IMG/VR virus record: IMGVR_UViG_3300005435_000402
Coordinates: 1-24,270 of that record
Length of the DNA: 24,270 nt
Reading direction: 5' to 3' (one strand)
Source of the DNA: a virus
Made by a program: the position numbers and the translations under genes. The notes beneath the pieces are model-generated. The model ran no database searches. It saw nothing but the letters and a program-made list of their open reading frames with translations, and had not been told where the DNA came from. Each line of letters opens with the position of its first letter. The stretch's first letter is position 1. This document shows, piece after piece, positions 11,485 through 19,052 of the stretch.

Positions 11485-13845
11485 ATGAACATGAGCGAAC
11501 AAACTTCCAATTCAACCCCGGATCCCGCGCTCGAATCTTCACAACCGGGAATGGTGGCCAGCATCGAGGCGCCGAAGCCCAAGACCCAGGAGGACGCGAT
11601 GGACGCGCCCGAGGCGCGCCGGCGGCTCGTCAACGAATTGACCGAGACCGTGCGCAGCGATCGCACTTTCTGGCAGCCGGTGTTCGAGCGCGTGCGCGAG
11701 GATGAACGCTTTGCGGCCGGGGACCAGTGGGGCAGCGCGGAGGAAAAGAACGCGCTCGGGCTCAAGAAATACAGCGCCAACATTGTGCAGCGCCAGAATG
11801 CGCTAAAGGTTTCACAGCTCTACGCGAAGAATCCAACCCCGGTTTGCAAGCGCCGGCCGAAGATGGATTTCATGGTGTGGGACGGCACGCAGACGCAATT
11901 GCAGCAGGCGCGCGCGGCCGTGGCCGCGGCCATGCAGCAGATGGGGCAGATACAGCCAGGGCAGCAACCCCCGCCGCCGCCGGAGCCGGCCGCCACGATT
12001 CTAAAAGATTACGCGAACGGGATTCAGAACAAAAAGAAGTACGACAAGATCAGCGAGACGCTGCAGATGCTGGCGGATAAAGAGGTGTCCGAGCAGCAGC
12101 CGGAATTTTTCACGCAAATGTGGCAGCTCGTGCTGCGCGCGGTCACGACCAATGTCGGTTTCCTGAAGGTCGCCTATCAGCGCGAGGATGAGACGATGCC
12201 GACGTCGTCCACCACGACGACGGGATTCCTGGAGCGGTTGCAGATGCTCAAAGCCAAGGCGCAGGAGCTGGAGCAGGATGATGCCGACCCGGACTCTTCG
12301 CTGGTGGAGGAATTAAAAATCCTCACGTTGCAACTGGCGCAGGCTGCGCAACAAGGAGAACAGAAAGTTTTACGCGAAGGGCTGGTGTTCGATTTTCCTC
12401 CGACGACGGCCATCATCGTGGACCGCAACTGCCGGCTGCTGACCGGTTTCGTGGGCGCCGACTGGATCGCCCAGGAATTCTTGATGACGCCGGAGCAGAT
12501 CCTCAAGCAATACAACGTCGATATCCGCGAGAGCGCCGCGCGCCAATACGTGGACGGCACCGAAAAGGAAAGCGGCCAGAAAGACCAGGGCCTGCTCAAG
12601 ACGGCCGTCAATTGGATCAAGAGCAAATTCGGCGGCTGGAAAGACGGCGCCAAGGGTTGCGTGTGGGAGATCTACCGCAAGAGCGACCAGATAAAGTATG
12701 TCATCTGCGACGGCTATCCCGACTTCCTGGAAGAGCCGGAAACGCCCAACCCGGAAATCACCGGCTTCTGGCCGATAGGCGCTTACGTCAAAAATCCCAT
12801 CGAGGTCGAAGAAAACCGGCCGAAGGAATTCTGCACCATTTACGGCGAGAGCGACGTGCGCCTTATGCGCTCGCAGCAGGAGGAGCTGAACCGGTCGCGC
12901 GAAGCGCTGCGACTGCACCGGATCCATAACAAGGACGTTTACTGCTATCCGGAAGGGCAGCTCAACAAAACCGAAATGGACAATCTCTCGGCGGCGCCGT
13001 CCGGCGCGTTCATCCCGATCGCGGCGCTGGCGGCCGGCCAGAAACTCGCCGACATCGTCCAGCCGATTCAACATTCGCAGATCGATCCCTCGGTTTACGA
13101 CGCCAAACACGTGATGCAGGACGTGATGCTGACCGTCGGCAGCCAGGACGCGGACCTGGGGAATGCGCCATCCGGACAGACGGCCACCGGCCAGAGCATC
13201 GCGGCCACCAGCCGCATGACAGTGTCCTCTTCGGAGATCGATCGGCTCGACAAATTCCTGACCTGGGCAATGCGCACCGGCGGCGAAATGCTGCTGATGC
13301 TGATGAACGGCGACACGGTCCGGCAAAAGGTGGGGCCCGGTGCGGCCTGGCCGATGTTCGACCGGCAAGCGATCAAAAACGAAATTTACCTGGAGATCGA
13401 AGCCGGCAGCACCGGCCGGCCGAACAAGGCGGTCGACGTGCAGAACCTGACGCAAGCTTTGCCCTGGCTGCAAAATCTTTGGGCGCTGAAGGGATTGGAT
13501 CCCACGCCACTCATCAAATACGGGCTGACGGTCCTCGACGCCAAGATCGACCTCGACGAATTGATCGACGAAGCCACGAGCCAGGCGCAGCCAGGCGGCG
13601 CACCGGGCGGTGGACCACCGGGGAAGGGACCAGCGGGCCCGGCGGAATCGATATCCATCAAATTACCGGACCTGGCGCCGAGTGAACGCGTCCAGGCGCT
13701 GCGCATGTTTGGCATCCAGGCGGCCGGCGCCGGCGAGCTGGCGGCGCACGCGGCGATGATGAAACCACCCACGCCGGCGCCGCGCGCGGTCGGCGCGCCG
13801 GCCGCTCCGGTCCACCCGCAAAAGCAACCCGCGCAGCAACCGTAG
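11485..13845 (+). CDS. portal protein (P22/podovirus-like)
   Basis: A 786-residue head portal, the dodecameric ring through which DNA enters and leaves. Supporting features are the N-terminal WQPVFERVREDERFAAGDQWGSAEE, followed by NIVQRQNALKVSQLYAKNPTP, the central RPKEFCTIYGESDVRLMRSQQEELNRSREALRLHR helix and the late GQTATGQSIAATSRMTVSSSEIDRLDKFL segment. All are in the order seen in large podovirus portals. It has a Gln/Pro-rich insertion near 135-165 and a Gly/Pro/Ala-rich tail from about 700. It follows terminase directly and precedes scaffold and coat. Two start ATGs exist (11485 and 11491). Confidence 0.92.
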   Translation: MNMSEQTSNSTPDPALESSQPGMVASIEAPKPKTQEDAMDAPEARRRLVNELTETVRSDRTFWQPVFERVREDERFAAGDQWGSAEEKNALGLKKYSANIVQRQNALKVSQLYAKNPTPVCKRRPKMDFMVWDGTQTQLQQARAAVAAAMQQMGQIQPGQQPPPPPEPAATILKDYANGIQNKKKYDKISETLQMLADKEVSEQQPEFFTQMWQLVLRAVTTNVGFLKVAYQREDETMPTSSTTTTGFLERLQMLKAKAQELEQDDADPDSSLVEELKILTLQLAQAAQQGEQKVLREGLVFDFPPTTAIIVDRNCRLLTGFVGADWIAQEFLMTPEQILKQYNVDIRESAARQYVDGTEKESGQKDQGLLKTAVNWIKSKFGGWKDGAKGCVWEIYRKSDQIKYVICDGYPDFLEEPETPNPEITGFWPIGAYVKNPIEVEENRPKEFCTIYGESDVRLMRSQQEELNRSREALRLHRIHNKDVYCYPEGQLNKTEMDNLSAAPSGAFIPIAALAAGQKLADIVQPIQHSQIDPSVYDAKHVMQDVMLTVGSQDADLGNAPSGQTATGQSIAATSRMTVSSSEIDRLDKFLTWAMRTGGEMLLMLMNGDTVRQKVGPGAAWPMFDRQAIKNEIYLEIEAGSTGRPNKAVDVQNLTQALPWLQNLWALKGLDPTPLIKYGLTVLDAKIDLDELIDEATSQAQPGGAPGGGPPGKGPAGPAESISIKLPDLAPSERVQALRMFGIQAAGAGELAAHAAMMKPPTPAPRAVGAPAAPVHPQKQPAQQP

Positions 13846-13856
13846 TGTCCCGACAC
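13845..13856. other. near-palindrome at the portal stop codon
   Basis: GTGTC-CC-GACAC at 13845-13856 starts on the last base of the portal stop codon. Its core differs by one base from that of the 20-bp palindrome at 8194-8213. It lies about 40 bases before the scaffold start, a possible second operator or the remnant of a dispersed palindrome. Confidence 0.4.
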
Positions 13857-13894
13857 ATCACACAAACCTTTCGCAAAACCAAACCAGGAGATTT

Positions 13895-15115
13895 ATGCAA
13901 GACACTGACGAGACGCTAAGCACCGCTGACCAATCGTCTCAGGCAGCCGGGCACGAAGCAGCCCGTGAAACCGCTTCAGGCGCTACCACGGAATCGCCAC
14001 CCGTAACTCCCGACGCTAAGTCCGAGCCGGACCGGCAAGGAAGAGAGACTTCGTCGAGCTCTCAGGACGCTAAAAAAACTCCGCCCAAACTGACGGAAGT
14101 CATCAAGGCCGCAAGCGACACGCTGGGCAAGGACATCGTTGAAGAGGGTGAAGAACAGAGGGGCTCGTCCGCCGCTGGGACCGAGGCAGGCAAGGGGAAG
14201 CCGAACGGCGCTGCGGCCGCAAAGGACGAGACGGCCACAGCAACGGCAGACTCCACTGCGCTCGATGCTCATTTCCATACGCGGGATGAGTGGAAGAAGG
14301 CCGTAGAAATCGGCGGCGACAAAATCAAGCCGATCCTGCGCCAGATATTCTCCCGCGAAGCTCAGTTAAGCGAGCGTTTGCAGAAAGCAGAACCTGAGGC
14401 CAAAAGCCTGGCGAAAATTCGCGCCTTCACCGGCAACAATGAAACCGGCTTCAAGAACCTCAACACTCTGCTGGAAACGTTCACCCAGGACCCGGGCGCG
14501 GCGCTGCCGATGCTCGAGAAATTGGTGGAGGACGCCAAGCAACGCGCGGGTCTGGTGTTGCAGAGCGACGATCTGAAGCGGGAAGCGGAAAAGATCAGTC
14601 AGCAGTTGAAAGACAACGTGATTGATGAGGAAACCGCCAACGCCCAGAAAGCCAGGCTGGTGGAGATCGAAAAGGCGCGCGCCGGCAAGCGCGCGGCCGA
14701 GACGAGGCTCCAGCAGACCAACGAGTCGCAGCAGCAACGGCAGGCGCGCGAAGCGCAGCAGCAGACGGTCAACGCGCTGAACACATGGGAAGAGAGTGTC
14801 CGGGCAAGGTATCCCGACCTCGGTGCACTGACTGATTTAAACGACCCGAATCACGGCGAGTCCGTGATGGATCAGGTTTTTGATTTGCTCGCGAGCAAGG
14901 TGAGCATCAAGCCGCCGGCAACGACGGCTGAATACACGGCGCTCGCTCAACAATGCCTGGAAACGGTCCAGAAACGGATCGGCAAGTTATTGCCGGCCGG
15001 CCGGACCATGAGGCCGATGACCAGTCAAAGCTCGTCCGCAACCGCGAAAGTGAAGCCAAGGAACTTTCAGGAAGCGGAACAGCAGGCCCGTAAAAGTTTA
15101 TTCGGGACCGGCTGA
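13895..15115 (+). CDS. capsid scaffolding protein
   Basis: A 406-residue protein between portal and coat, where a scaffold is expected. Residues 1-125 are low complexity and rich in Ser, Thr, Glu, Ala and Lys. Residues about 150-310 are helical with long Gln/Glu/Arg coiled coils (ETRLQQTNESQQQRQAREAQQQ). The C-terminal part holds a folded segment (about 310-365) and ends basic (KVKPRNFQEAEQQARKSLFG), as scaffolds often do to bind coat. It would direct prohead assembly and then leave or be digested. A good ribosome site AGGAG lies six bases before ATG 13895. The assignment is from position and composition rather than a conserved motif. Confidence 0.8.
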   Translation: MQDTDETLSTADQSSQAAGHEAARETASGATTESPPVTPDAKSEPDRQGRETSSSSQDAKKTPPKLTEVIKAASDTLGKDIVEEGEEQRGSSAAGTEAGKGKPNGAAAAKDETATATADSTALDAHFHTRDEWKKAVEIGGDKIKPILRQIFSREAQLSERLQKAEPEAKSLAKIRAFTGNNETGFKNLNTLLETFTQDPGAALPMLEKLVEDAKQRAGLVLQSDDLKREAEKISQQLKDNVIDEETANAQKARLVEIEKARAGKRAAETRLQQTNESQQQRQAREAQQQTVNALNTWEESVRARYPDLGALTDLNDPNHGESVMDQVFDLLASKVSIKPPATTAEYTALAQQCLETVQKRIGKLLPAGRTMRPMTSQSSSATAKVKPRNFQEAEQQARKSLFGTG

Positions 15116-15153
15116 GAGCCGCGGCACCGCAAACGCGGGGCACTGACAGCAAC

Positions 15154-15201
15154 AAGGAGGATCGCTTTCGCCAACACGGAAACATGAGTTATGGCGATTA
15201 G
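15154..15201 (+). promoter_or_regulatory. coat-gene leader with orphan SD and five-codon mini-ORF
   Basis: AAGGAGG (15154-15160) is the strongest ribosome site in this part, but no ATG/GTG/TTG follows at normal distance; the next start is ATG 15184. That start opens the mini-ORF MSYGD, whose stop TAG (15199-15201) lies inside the coat gene beginning at 15191 in another frame. Ribosomes ending the mini-ORF could restart on the coat ATG. Confidence 0.4.
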
Positions 15202-16240
15202 TTTTAACAATTTCGACACGTACGTGAACGACGTCATTGACGCTTTCGTTCGCGAAAAACCCGTTGCGCAAAACATCCAGAGCAAGCCGCTCCTGAAGAT
15301 GCTCAACGACAAAAAGAAAACCTTTCCCGGTGGCGCCGGCTTTGTCTCGATCCCCGTCCAGGGCGAATACATTTCCGACCAGCCGGGCAGCTTCCAATGG
15401 TACAGCCACACCGACCAGGTCAACTACGTGCACCCGAACAACCATCGGCGCGCGAAGTATCAATGGCGCGAAGCGCACATGGGTGTGGTCCTCGACTTCA
15501 CCGAATTGAAGCAGCGCGGGGTTTCGGTCGTCTCCGGCACGCCGGAAACGCGCCCCAGCTCCAAGGAAGTGCAGATCGTTTCGGATTACGTCCAGAGCGT
15601 CCTCGTCGACGACTTCGGCGAATCCTACTCCCGCTCGATGAACGCCAGCGTCTGGTTCGACGGCACGCAGGCGGCCAACGCGATCGTGGGCTTGTTCGGC
15701 ATCCTGACCGACGACCCGACCACGGGCGTGATCGGCGGCCTGGACCGCGCGGTTTATCCCTGGTGGCGCCATCGCACCCGCGTGGGCAACGCCAAGATCG
15801 CCAGCAGCACGGCGACGCAGGAGCTGATCAATACGCTCCGCCGTGAATACATCCAGCTCACGCGCTTTGGCGGCCAGCCGAATCACGCGTTTGTGGGCAG
15901 CGACTTTTTGGACGCGCTGCGCCGGGAACAACAGAGCAAGGGATTCGTCACGATGACCGGTTTCAATGGCAAGGACGCCACGGAGTTGGACATGGCGGAT
16001 TTCACCCTGGACAAGATCAAATTCTTCTACGACCCGACGCTCGACACGCTGGGTTATTCCAAGCGCTGCGTCATCATCGATGACCGGCACGTGAAGCTCC
16101 AGCCGATGGAGGACGAGGACATGGTGGTCCAGAAGCCCGTCCGGCCGTTCGACCAATACGTGATGTTCAAGGCCGTCACGTGGACCGGGACACTGACCTT
16201 CGACCAGATGAACTGCCACGGGGTGTACGAAATCGCGTAA
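15191..16240 (+). CDS. major capsid protein (HK97-fold)
   Basis: A 349-residue coat protein, the main shell subunit. Its position after portal and scaffold and its length are typical. An N-arm (MAISFNNFDTYVNDVIDAFVREKP...NIQSKPLLKML) is followed by the E-loop/P-domain region with WYSHTDQVNYVHPNNHRRAKYQWREAHMGVVLDFTELK. A helical spine (SKEVQIVSDYVQSVLVDDFGESYSRSMNASVWFDGTQ) and the A-domain (AFVGSDFLDALRREQQS, DKIKFFYDP) come next. The C-terminus CVIIDDRHVKLQPMEDEDMV... matches podovirus-type coats I recall. It is the most confident structural call together with portal and terminase. Confidence 0.88.
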   Translation: MAISFNNFDTYVNDVIDAFVREKPVAQNIQSKPLLKMLNDKKKTFPGGAGFVSIPVQGEYISDQPGSFQWYSHTDQVNYVHPNNHRRAKYQWREAHMGVVLDFTELKQRGVSVVSGTPETRPSSKEVQIVSDYVQSVLVDDFGESYSRSMNASVWFDGTQAANAIVGLFGILTDDPTTGVIGGLDRAVYPWWRHRTRVGNAKIASSTATQELINTLRREYIQLTRFGGQPNHAFVGSDFLDALRREQQSKGFVTMTGFNGKDATELDMADFTLDKIKFFYDPTLDTLGYSKRCVIIDDRHVKLQPMEDEDMVVQKPVRPFDQYVMFKAVTWTGTLTFDQMNCHGVYEIA

Positions 16241-16297
16241 GCGAGTTCGTCACCTGACAAACGTCAACTGACAAAAATCTTAACCGAAGAAAAACAA

Positions 16298-16990
16298 ATG
16301 AAAAAATTGATTAAAAAAATTCGCGCCCGGCTTGCCGGGATGATCAAGGTGGCCGCTCCGGCGGCCGCCGCGCTCACGCTCCTGGCGTGCGCGCCGGCGG
16401 CGAAGGCTTCCGGGACGTTCTACGCCAACACGCTGCTGGCGGGGGGCACCCTGGTCCTGACCAACAACACCGCGTTCACCAACGGGGTGAACTCCACCGC
16501 TTATGTGCCGTTGCTCTCCGAGCAGTATCCGGTCGGCTTCGGCGGAGGCACCAACTGGTGGGCCAACGGCTGGACCTATTACACCAACCAGAGCGGTGTG
16601 ATCGTCACCAATCCGCTGCCGGTGTTCGCGACCAATGCGAACTGGGCGTCGGACGCCAGGCTCCTGCCAGATGCCAACGGCAACGTTCCGAGCGTCAGCG
16701 TCTTCGCCAGCATGTATGGGCCGGACACGACCAGCACCAACACGCTGACGATTGTCCTGGGCGGCGTAGTCGGCACCAACCATCTGACCGCGGCGCAAAA
16801 TTTGTTCACCTTCGCCATCAAGGGATTGGGGACGAATTATTCCAACCTATCCACCAACTTGCCGGCGTCGTTCCTGCAGGGGATCGATGGAGTGTACATC
16901 AGCTACATCTCCCTGGATAACAAAGCGTCCACCAACAGCTATCTGCAGCAGTTGCGCCTGACCGGGTGGGGCCCGGGACCTAACGAGTAA
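16298..16990 (+). CDS. signal-peptide-bearing Asn/Thr-rich protein after the coat gene
   Basis: A 230-residue protein. Residues 1-37 are a textbook signal peptide: basic start MKKLIKKIRARL, hydrophobic core APAAAALTLLACAPA, and a likely cut after AKA37. The LLAC at 28-31 could alternatively be a weak lipobox. The mature part is rich in Asn, Thr, Gly and aromatic residues (NTAFTNGVNSTAYVPLL, GGTNWWANGWTYYTN), probably all beta. The position right after coat is usual for head decoration proteins, yet a Sec signal would send it out of the cytoplasm. An A-rich leader precedes the ATG. The function is unknown; decoration, surface exposure or exclusion are all open. Confidence 0.75.
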   Translation: MKKLIKKIRARLAGMIKVAAPAAAALTLLACAPAAKASGTFYANTLLAGGTLVLTNNTAFTNGVNSTAYVPLLSEQYPVGFGGGTNWWANGWTYYTNQSGVIVTNPLPVFATNANWASDARLLPDANGNVPSVSVFASMYGPDTTSTNTLTIVLGGVVGTNHLTAAQNLFTFAIKGLGTNYSNLSTNLPASFLQGIDGVYISYISLDNKASTNSYLQQLRLTGWGPGPNE

Positions 16991-17042
16991 GTGCGAGCCG
17001 CACGGGTAAATAATTCAAAGCCAAAAATCAACCGACAAAATT

Positions 17043-17435
17043 ATGAGAACGATCAATTGCATCATTCGCTTGCACGACTTTCACGCGCACCCGGTCTGCG
17101 GCATCACGCCGACCGAGGCGCTGGTGTTGCGAGCCTTGCACGCTCCGGACGCGCCGACCGAACCGGAAGATCCGGAAAATCCTTACATCCCGTTTCCCTG
17201 TATCGAGCAGGCGGTCGCGGGCGAGGACGTGGACCGGACTGACCGCCAGGAACTCGCGCGGCTCAAGTTCAAGTACAACGTGTTTTCCAAAAAGACACCG
17301 AACAAGCACGTCGTGGAGGATCTCTTCCCGGGATCCAATCCGAAGCTGCCGGAGTCTTTCAAGGAAATCGGTTTGCGCGTGGACGCTCCCGAGCCGGCCG
17401 CCAAACCGGTGAAGAAGGACAAGGCCGAGAAGTAA
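17043..17435 (+). CDS. hypothetical structural-region protein (130 aa)
   Basis: A 130-residue soluble protein. The N-terminus (about 1-35) looks like a small folded segment (INCIIRLHDFHAHPVCGITPTEALVLRALHA). A Pro/Glu-rich link follows, then an acidic/basic segment with LARLKFKYNVFSKKTPNKHVVEDLFPG and a Lys-rich tail. It sits between the secreted protein and the connector gene, where head-completion proteins are common. I recognise no family. The GTGCG-AGC-CGCAC mini-hairpin at 16991-17003 lies in its leader. Confidence 0.65.
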   Translation: MRTINCIIRLHDFHAHPVCGITPTEALVLRALHAPDAPTEPEDPENPYIPFPCIEQAVAGEDVDRTDRQELARLKFKYNVFSKKTPNKHVVEDLFPGSNPKLPESFKEIGLRVDAPEPAAKPVKKDKAEK

Positions 17436-17439
17436 AATT

Positions 17440-17492
17440 TGCCGCGCGCCGGCTGAAGCATGGGTGAGGGGCTAAGGAGGCGGCGCGCGGCA
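17440..17492. other. 12-bp GC inverted repeat in the connector-gene leader
   Basis: TGCCGCGCGCCG (17440-17451) and CGGCGCGCGGCA (17481-17492) are perfect 12-bp arms around a 29-base loop. The loop ends in AAGGAGG (17474-17480), directly against the right arm, which could hide or expose that ribosome site. The coding ATG at 17517 is 36 bases further on. Confidence 0.65.
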
Positions 17493-17516
17493 TTGTTCCG
17501 GATTTGACTCCGTTCT

Positions 17517-18251
17517 ATGGCACGCGGGACCACACTGTCGAACTTGCGCGGGATGCTGAAGGGGGAGATCGGCAACGATCTCGACAGCAGCGTTTCCCCA
17601 GGCGGGGACTCGGTGATGAACCAGCAGCTCGCCAACCAGCAGAACTGGCTCGCGACGGAATACGATTGGCCGTTCCTGGAGATCCGCAACGACCTCCAGC
17701 TTCAGCCGAACGTGCGCTATTACAACCTGCCGGTAAACGGCGGAAATCCCATTTTCGAATTGGAGCGGCCGATCAAGGCGGAATGCCTCTGGAGCAACCT
17801 TTGGACGCCGGTGGAGCTGGGGATCACGATCTACGATTACAACACGATCAACCCGGACATCGGGCAGACCATGGCGCCGGCCGTGAAATGGCAGCTCTAT
17901 AACGTGGCCGGCGCCGGGACGCAGTTCGAAGTGTGGCCGGTGCCATCCATGGCCATGACGCTGCGCCTGACCGGGCAGCAAATTTTGACGCCGCTCGTCC
18001 AGGACACCGACACGGCCATGCTCGATGACATGCTGATCGTTTTGTTCACGGCGGCGCAGCTCCTGGCGCGCTACCGGCAAAGCGACGCGCAGGCGATGGC
18101 GGCCCGGGCCAAGAGCCGGCTGGACAAGTTGCGCCAGGGTTACCCGAAGCCGAACGGGATGTTTGTGCTTTCGGACGGGGACACAGGCTGGAAACGCCGC
18201 GATTGGAGCCGGCAACCAACGGTGGCCACAATGATCAGCGGACCGAAATAG
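17517..18251 (+). CDS. head-tail adaptor/connector protein
   Basis: A 244-residue protein resembling the adaptor ring proteins of podoviruses (P22 gp4/SU10-adaptor type), which dock on the portal and carry the tail. The NQQLANQQNWLATEYDWPFLEIRND segment at about 36-60 matches the family's 'xxQxWLxxEYDWPFL' signature. The centre is beta-rich. A helical C-terminal half (LDDMLIVLFTAAQLLARYRQSDAQAMAARAKSRLDKLRQG) follows and the end is basic. The position after coat and before tail genes fits. It would form the first tail ring. Confidence 0.8.
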   Translation: MARGTTLSNLRGMLKGEIGNDLDSSVSPGGDSVMNQQLANQQNWLATEYDWPFLEIRNDLQLQPNVRYYNLPVNGGNPIFELERPIKAECLWSNLWTPVELGITIYDYNTINPDIGQTMAPAVKWQLYNVAGAGTQFEVWPVPSMAMTLRLTGQQILTPLVQDTDTAMLDDMLIVLFTAAQLLARYRQSDAQAMAARAKSRLDKLRQGYPKPNGMFVLSDGDTGWKRRDWSRQPTVATMISGPK

Positions 18252-18266
18252 GAGGAAGAATTTTTT

Positions 18267-19052
18267 GTGAAAACGAGAACCATATCAACGTATCAAGGAG
18301 CGGCGCCGGCGCCGGCAACGAACCTGGTCGTGGACAACCAGAACCGCCGCGTGCGCATCAACAAGATCGAAGGCTACTGCGTGGGCGCCACGGCGCAGGA
18401 CAATGCGCAGTATTTCATTCAGATTTTCGCGCTGTCGGCCGTGCCGATCAACGGGAGCATCCCGCTGCGATCTCTCCAGGTCACGGCCAACCTCGGTTTT
18501 ACTTTCGATTACCTGGAGCAGGGGATCGATGTCTCGCAACTGGCCGTGCCGCCGAACGTCGGCAATTGCATCCTCGTTTTGAGCACGACGGAAGCGACCC
18601 TCACGGTGGCCACCGGCAATATCAAGATGGATTGCAGCGTGGACATCGAGGAGTACGAAACCCAGCCGGTCAACACCACGACCGTGGGCGACCAGGTCAC
18701 GGCCGTTGCCTCGCTCCAGGTGTGGGCCGAGGCCGCAAACCCGACGCCAAGCGCGCTTCTCCAGGTAATCGCGAAAAATAATTCGGGCGGGACGCAATAC
18801 CTGATGCTCTTCGCGAAGGACGCACCGGCGCTAGGGGACGCGCCGATCCAGGTGTGGACGCTCACCAACGGGCAGCAAAAGATTTTAAACTTTGGCGATG
18901 CCAACGCCGGCACGGCCACGCAGACGGCGGACAAGAGCGCGGCCGGCACCGTGCGGCGCGGGTGCAGCCTGTTCGCCAGCTCCACGCCCTACACGCTGAC
19001 GGCCGCGGCCGCCAATTGGAACATGCAGGCGACTTACAGGGTGCTGCCATGA
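18267..19052 (+). CDS. putative structural protein, beta-rich (261 aa)
   Basis: A 261-residue protein starting at GTG 18267 with GGAGGA (18251-18256) ten bases upstream. It is strongly beta-like and rich in Thr, Ala, Val and Gln, without charged clusters, coiled coils or transmembrane segments. About 30-110 and 150-260 look like two similar-sized beta domains (the second with a TQYLMLFAKDAPAL segment). Its place between adaptor and tail spike suggests a tail or head-completion component. I recognise no family; the stop overlaps the tail-spike start as ATGA. Confidence 0.75.
   Translation: MKTRTISTYQGAAPAPATNLVVDNQNRRVRINKIEGYCVGATAQDNAQYFIQIFALSAVPINGSIPLRSLQVTANLGFTFDYLEQGIDVSQLAVPPNVGNCILVLSTTEATLTVATGNIKMDCSVDIEEYETQPVNTTTVGDQVTAVASLQVWAEAANPTPSALLQVIAKNNSGGTQYLMLFAKDAPALGDAPIQVWTLTNGQQKILNFGDANAGTATQTADKSAAGTVRRGCSLFASSTPYTLTAAAANWNMQATYRVLP

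Noticed and set aside
12370-13473. 367-codon minus-strand open frame opposite the portal gene
   Set aside because: It mirrors the portal reading frame; GC-rich codon bias leaves the antisense frame open. No ribosome site or family motif.
15098-16219. 373-codon minus-strand open frame opposite the capsid gene
   Set aside because: Same effect; the + strand coat protein is clear and the antisense product has Arg/His/Val-rich shadow composition.
18854-19048. Upstream extension of the tail-spike reading frame
   Set aside because: It would overlap the previous gene by about 200 bases; the ATGA-coupled ATG 19049 starts directly with a signal peptide.
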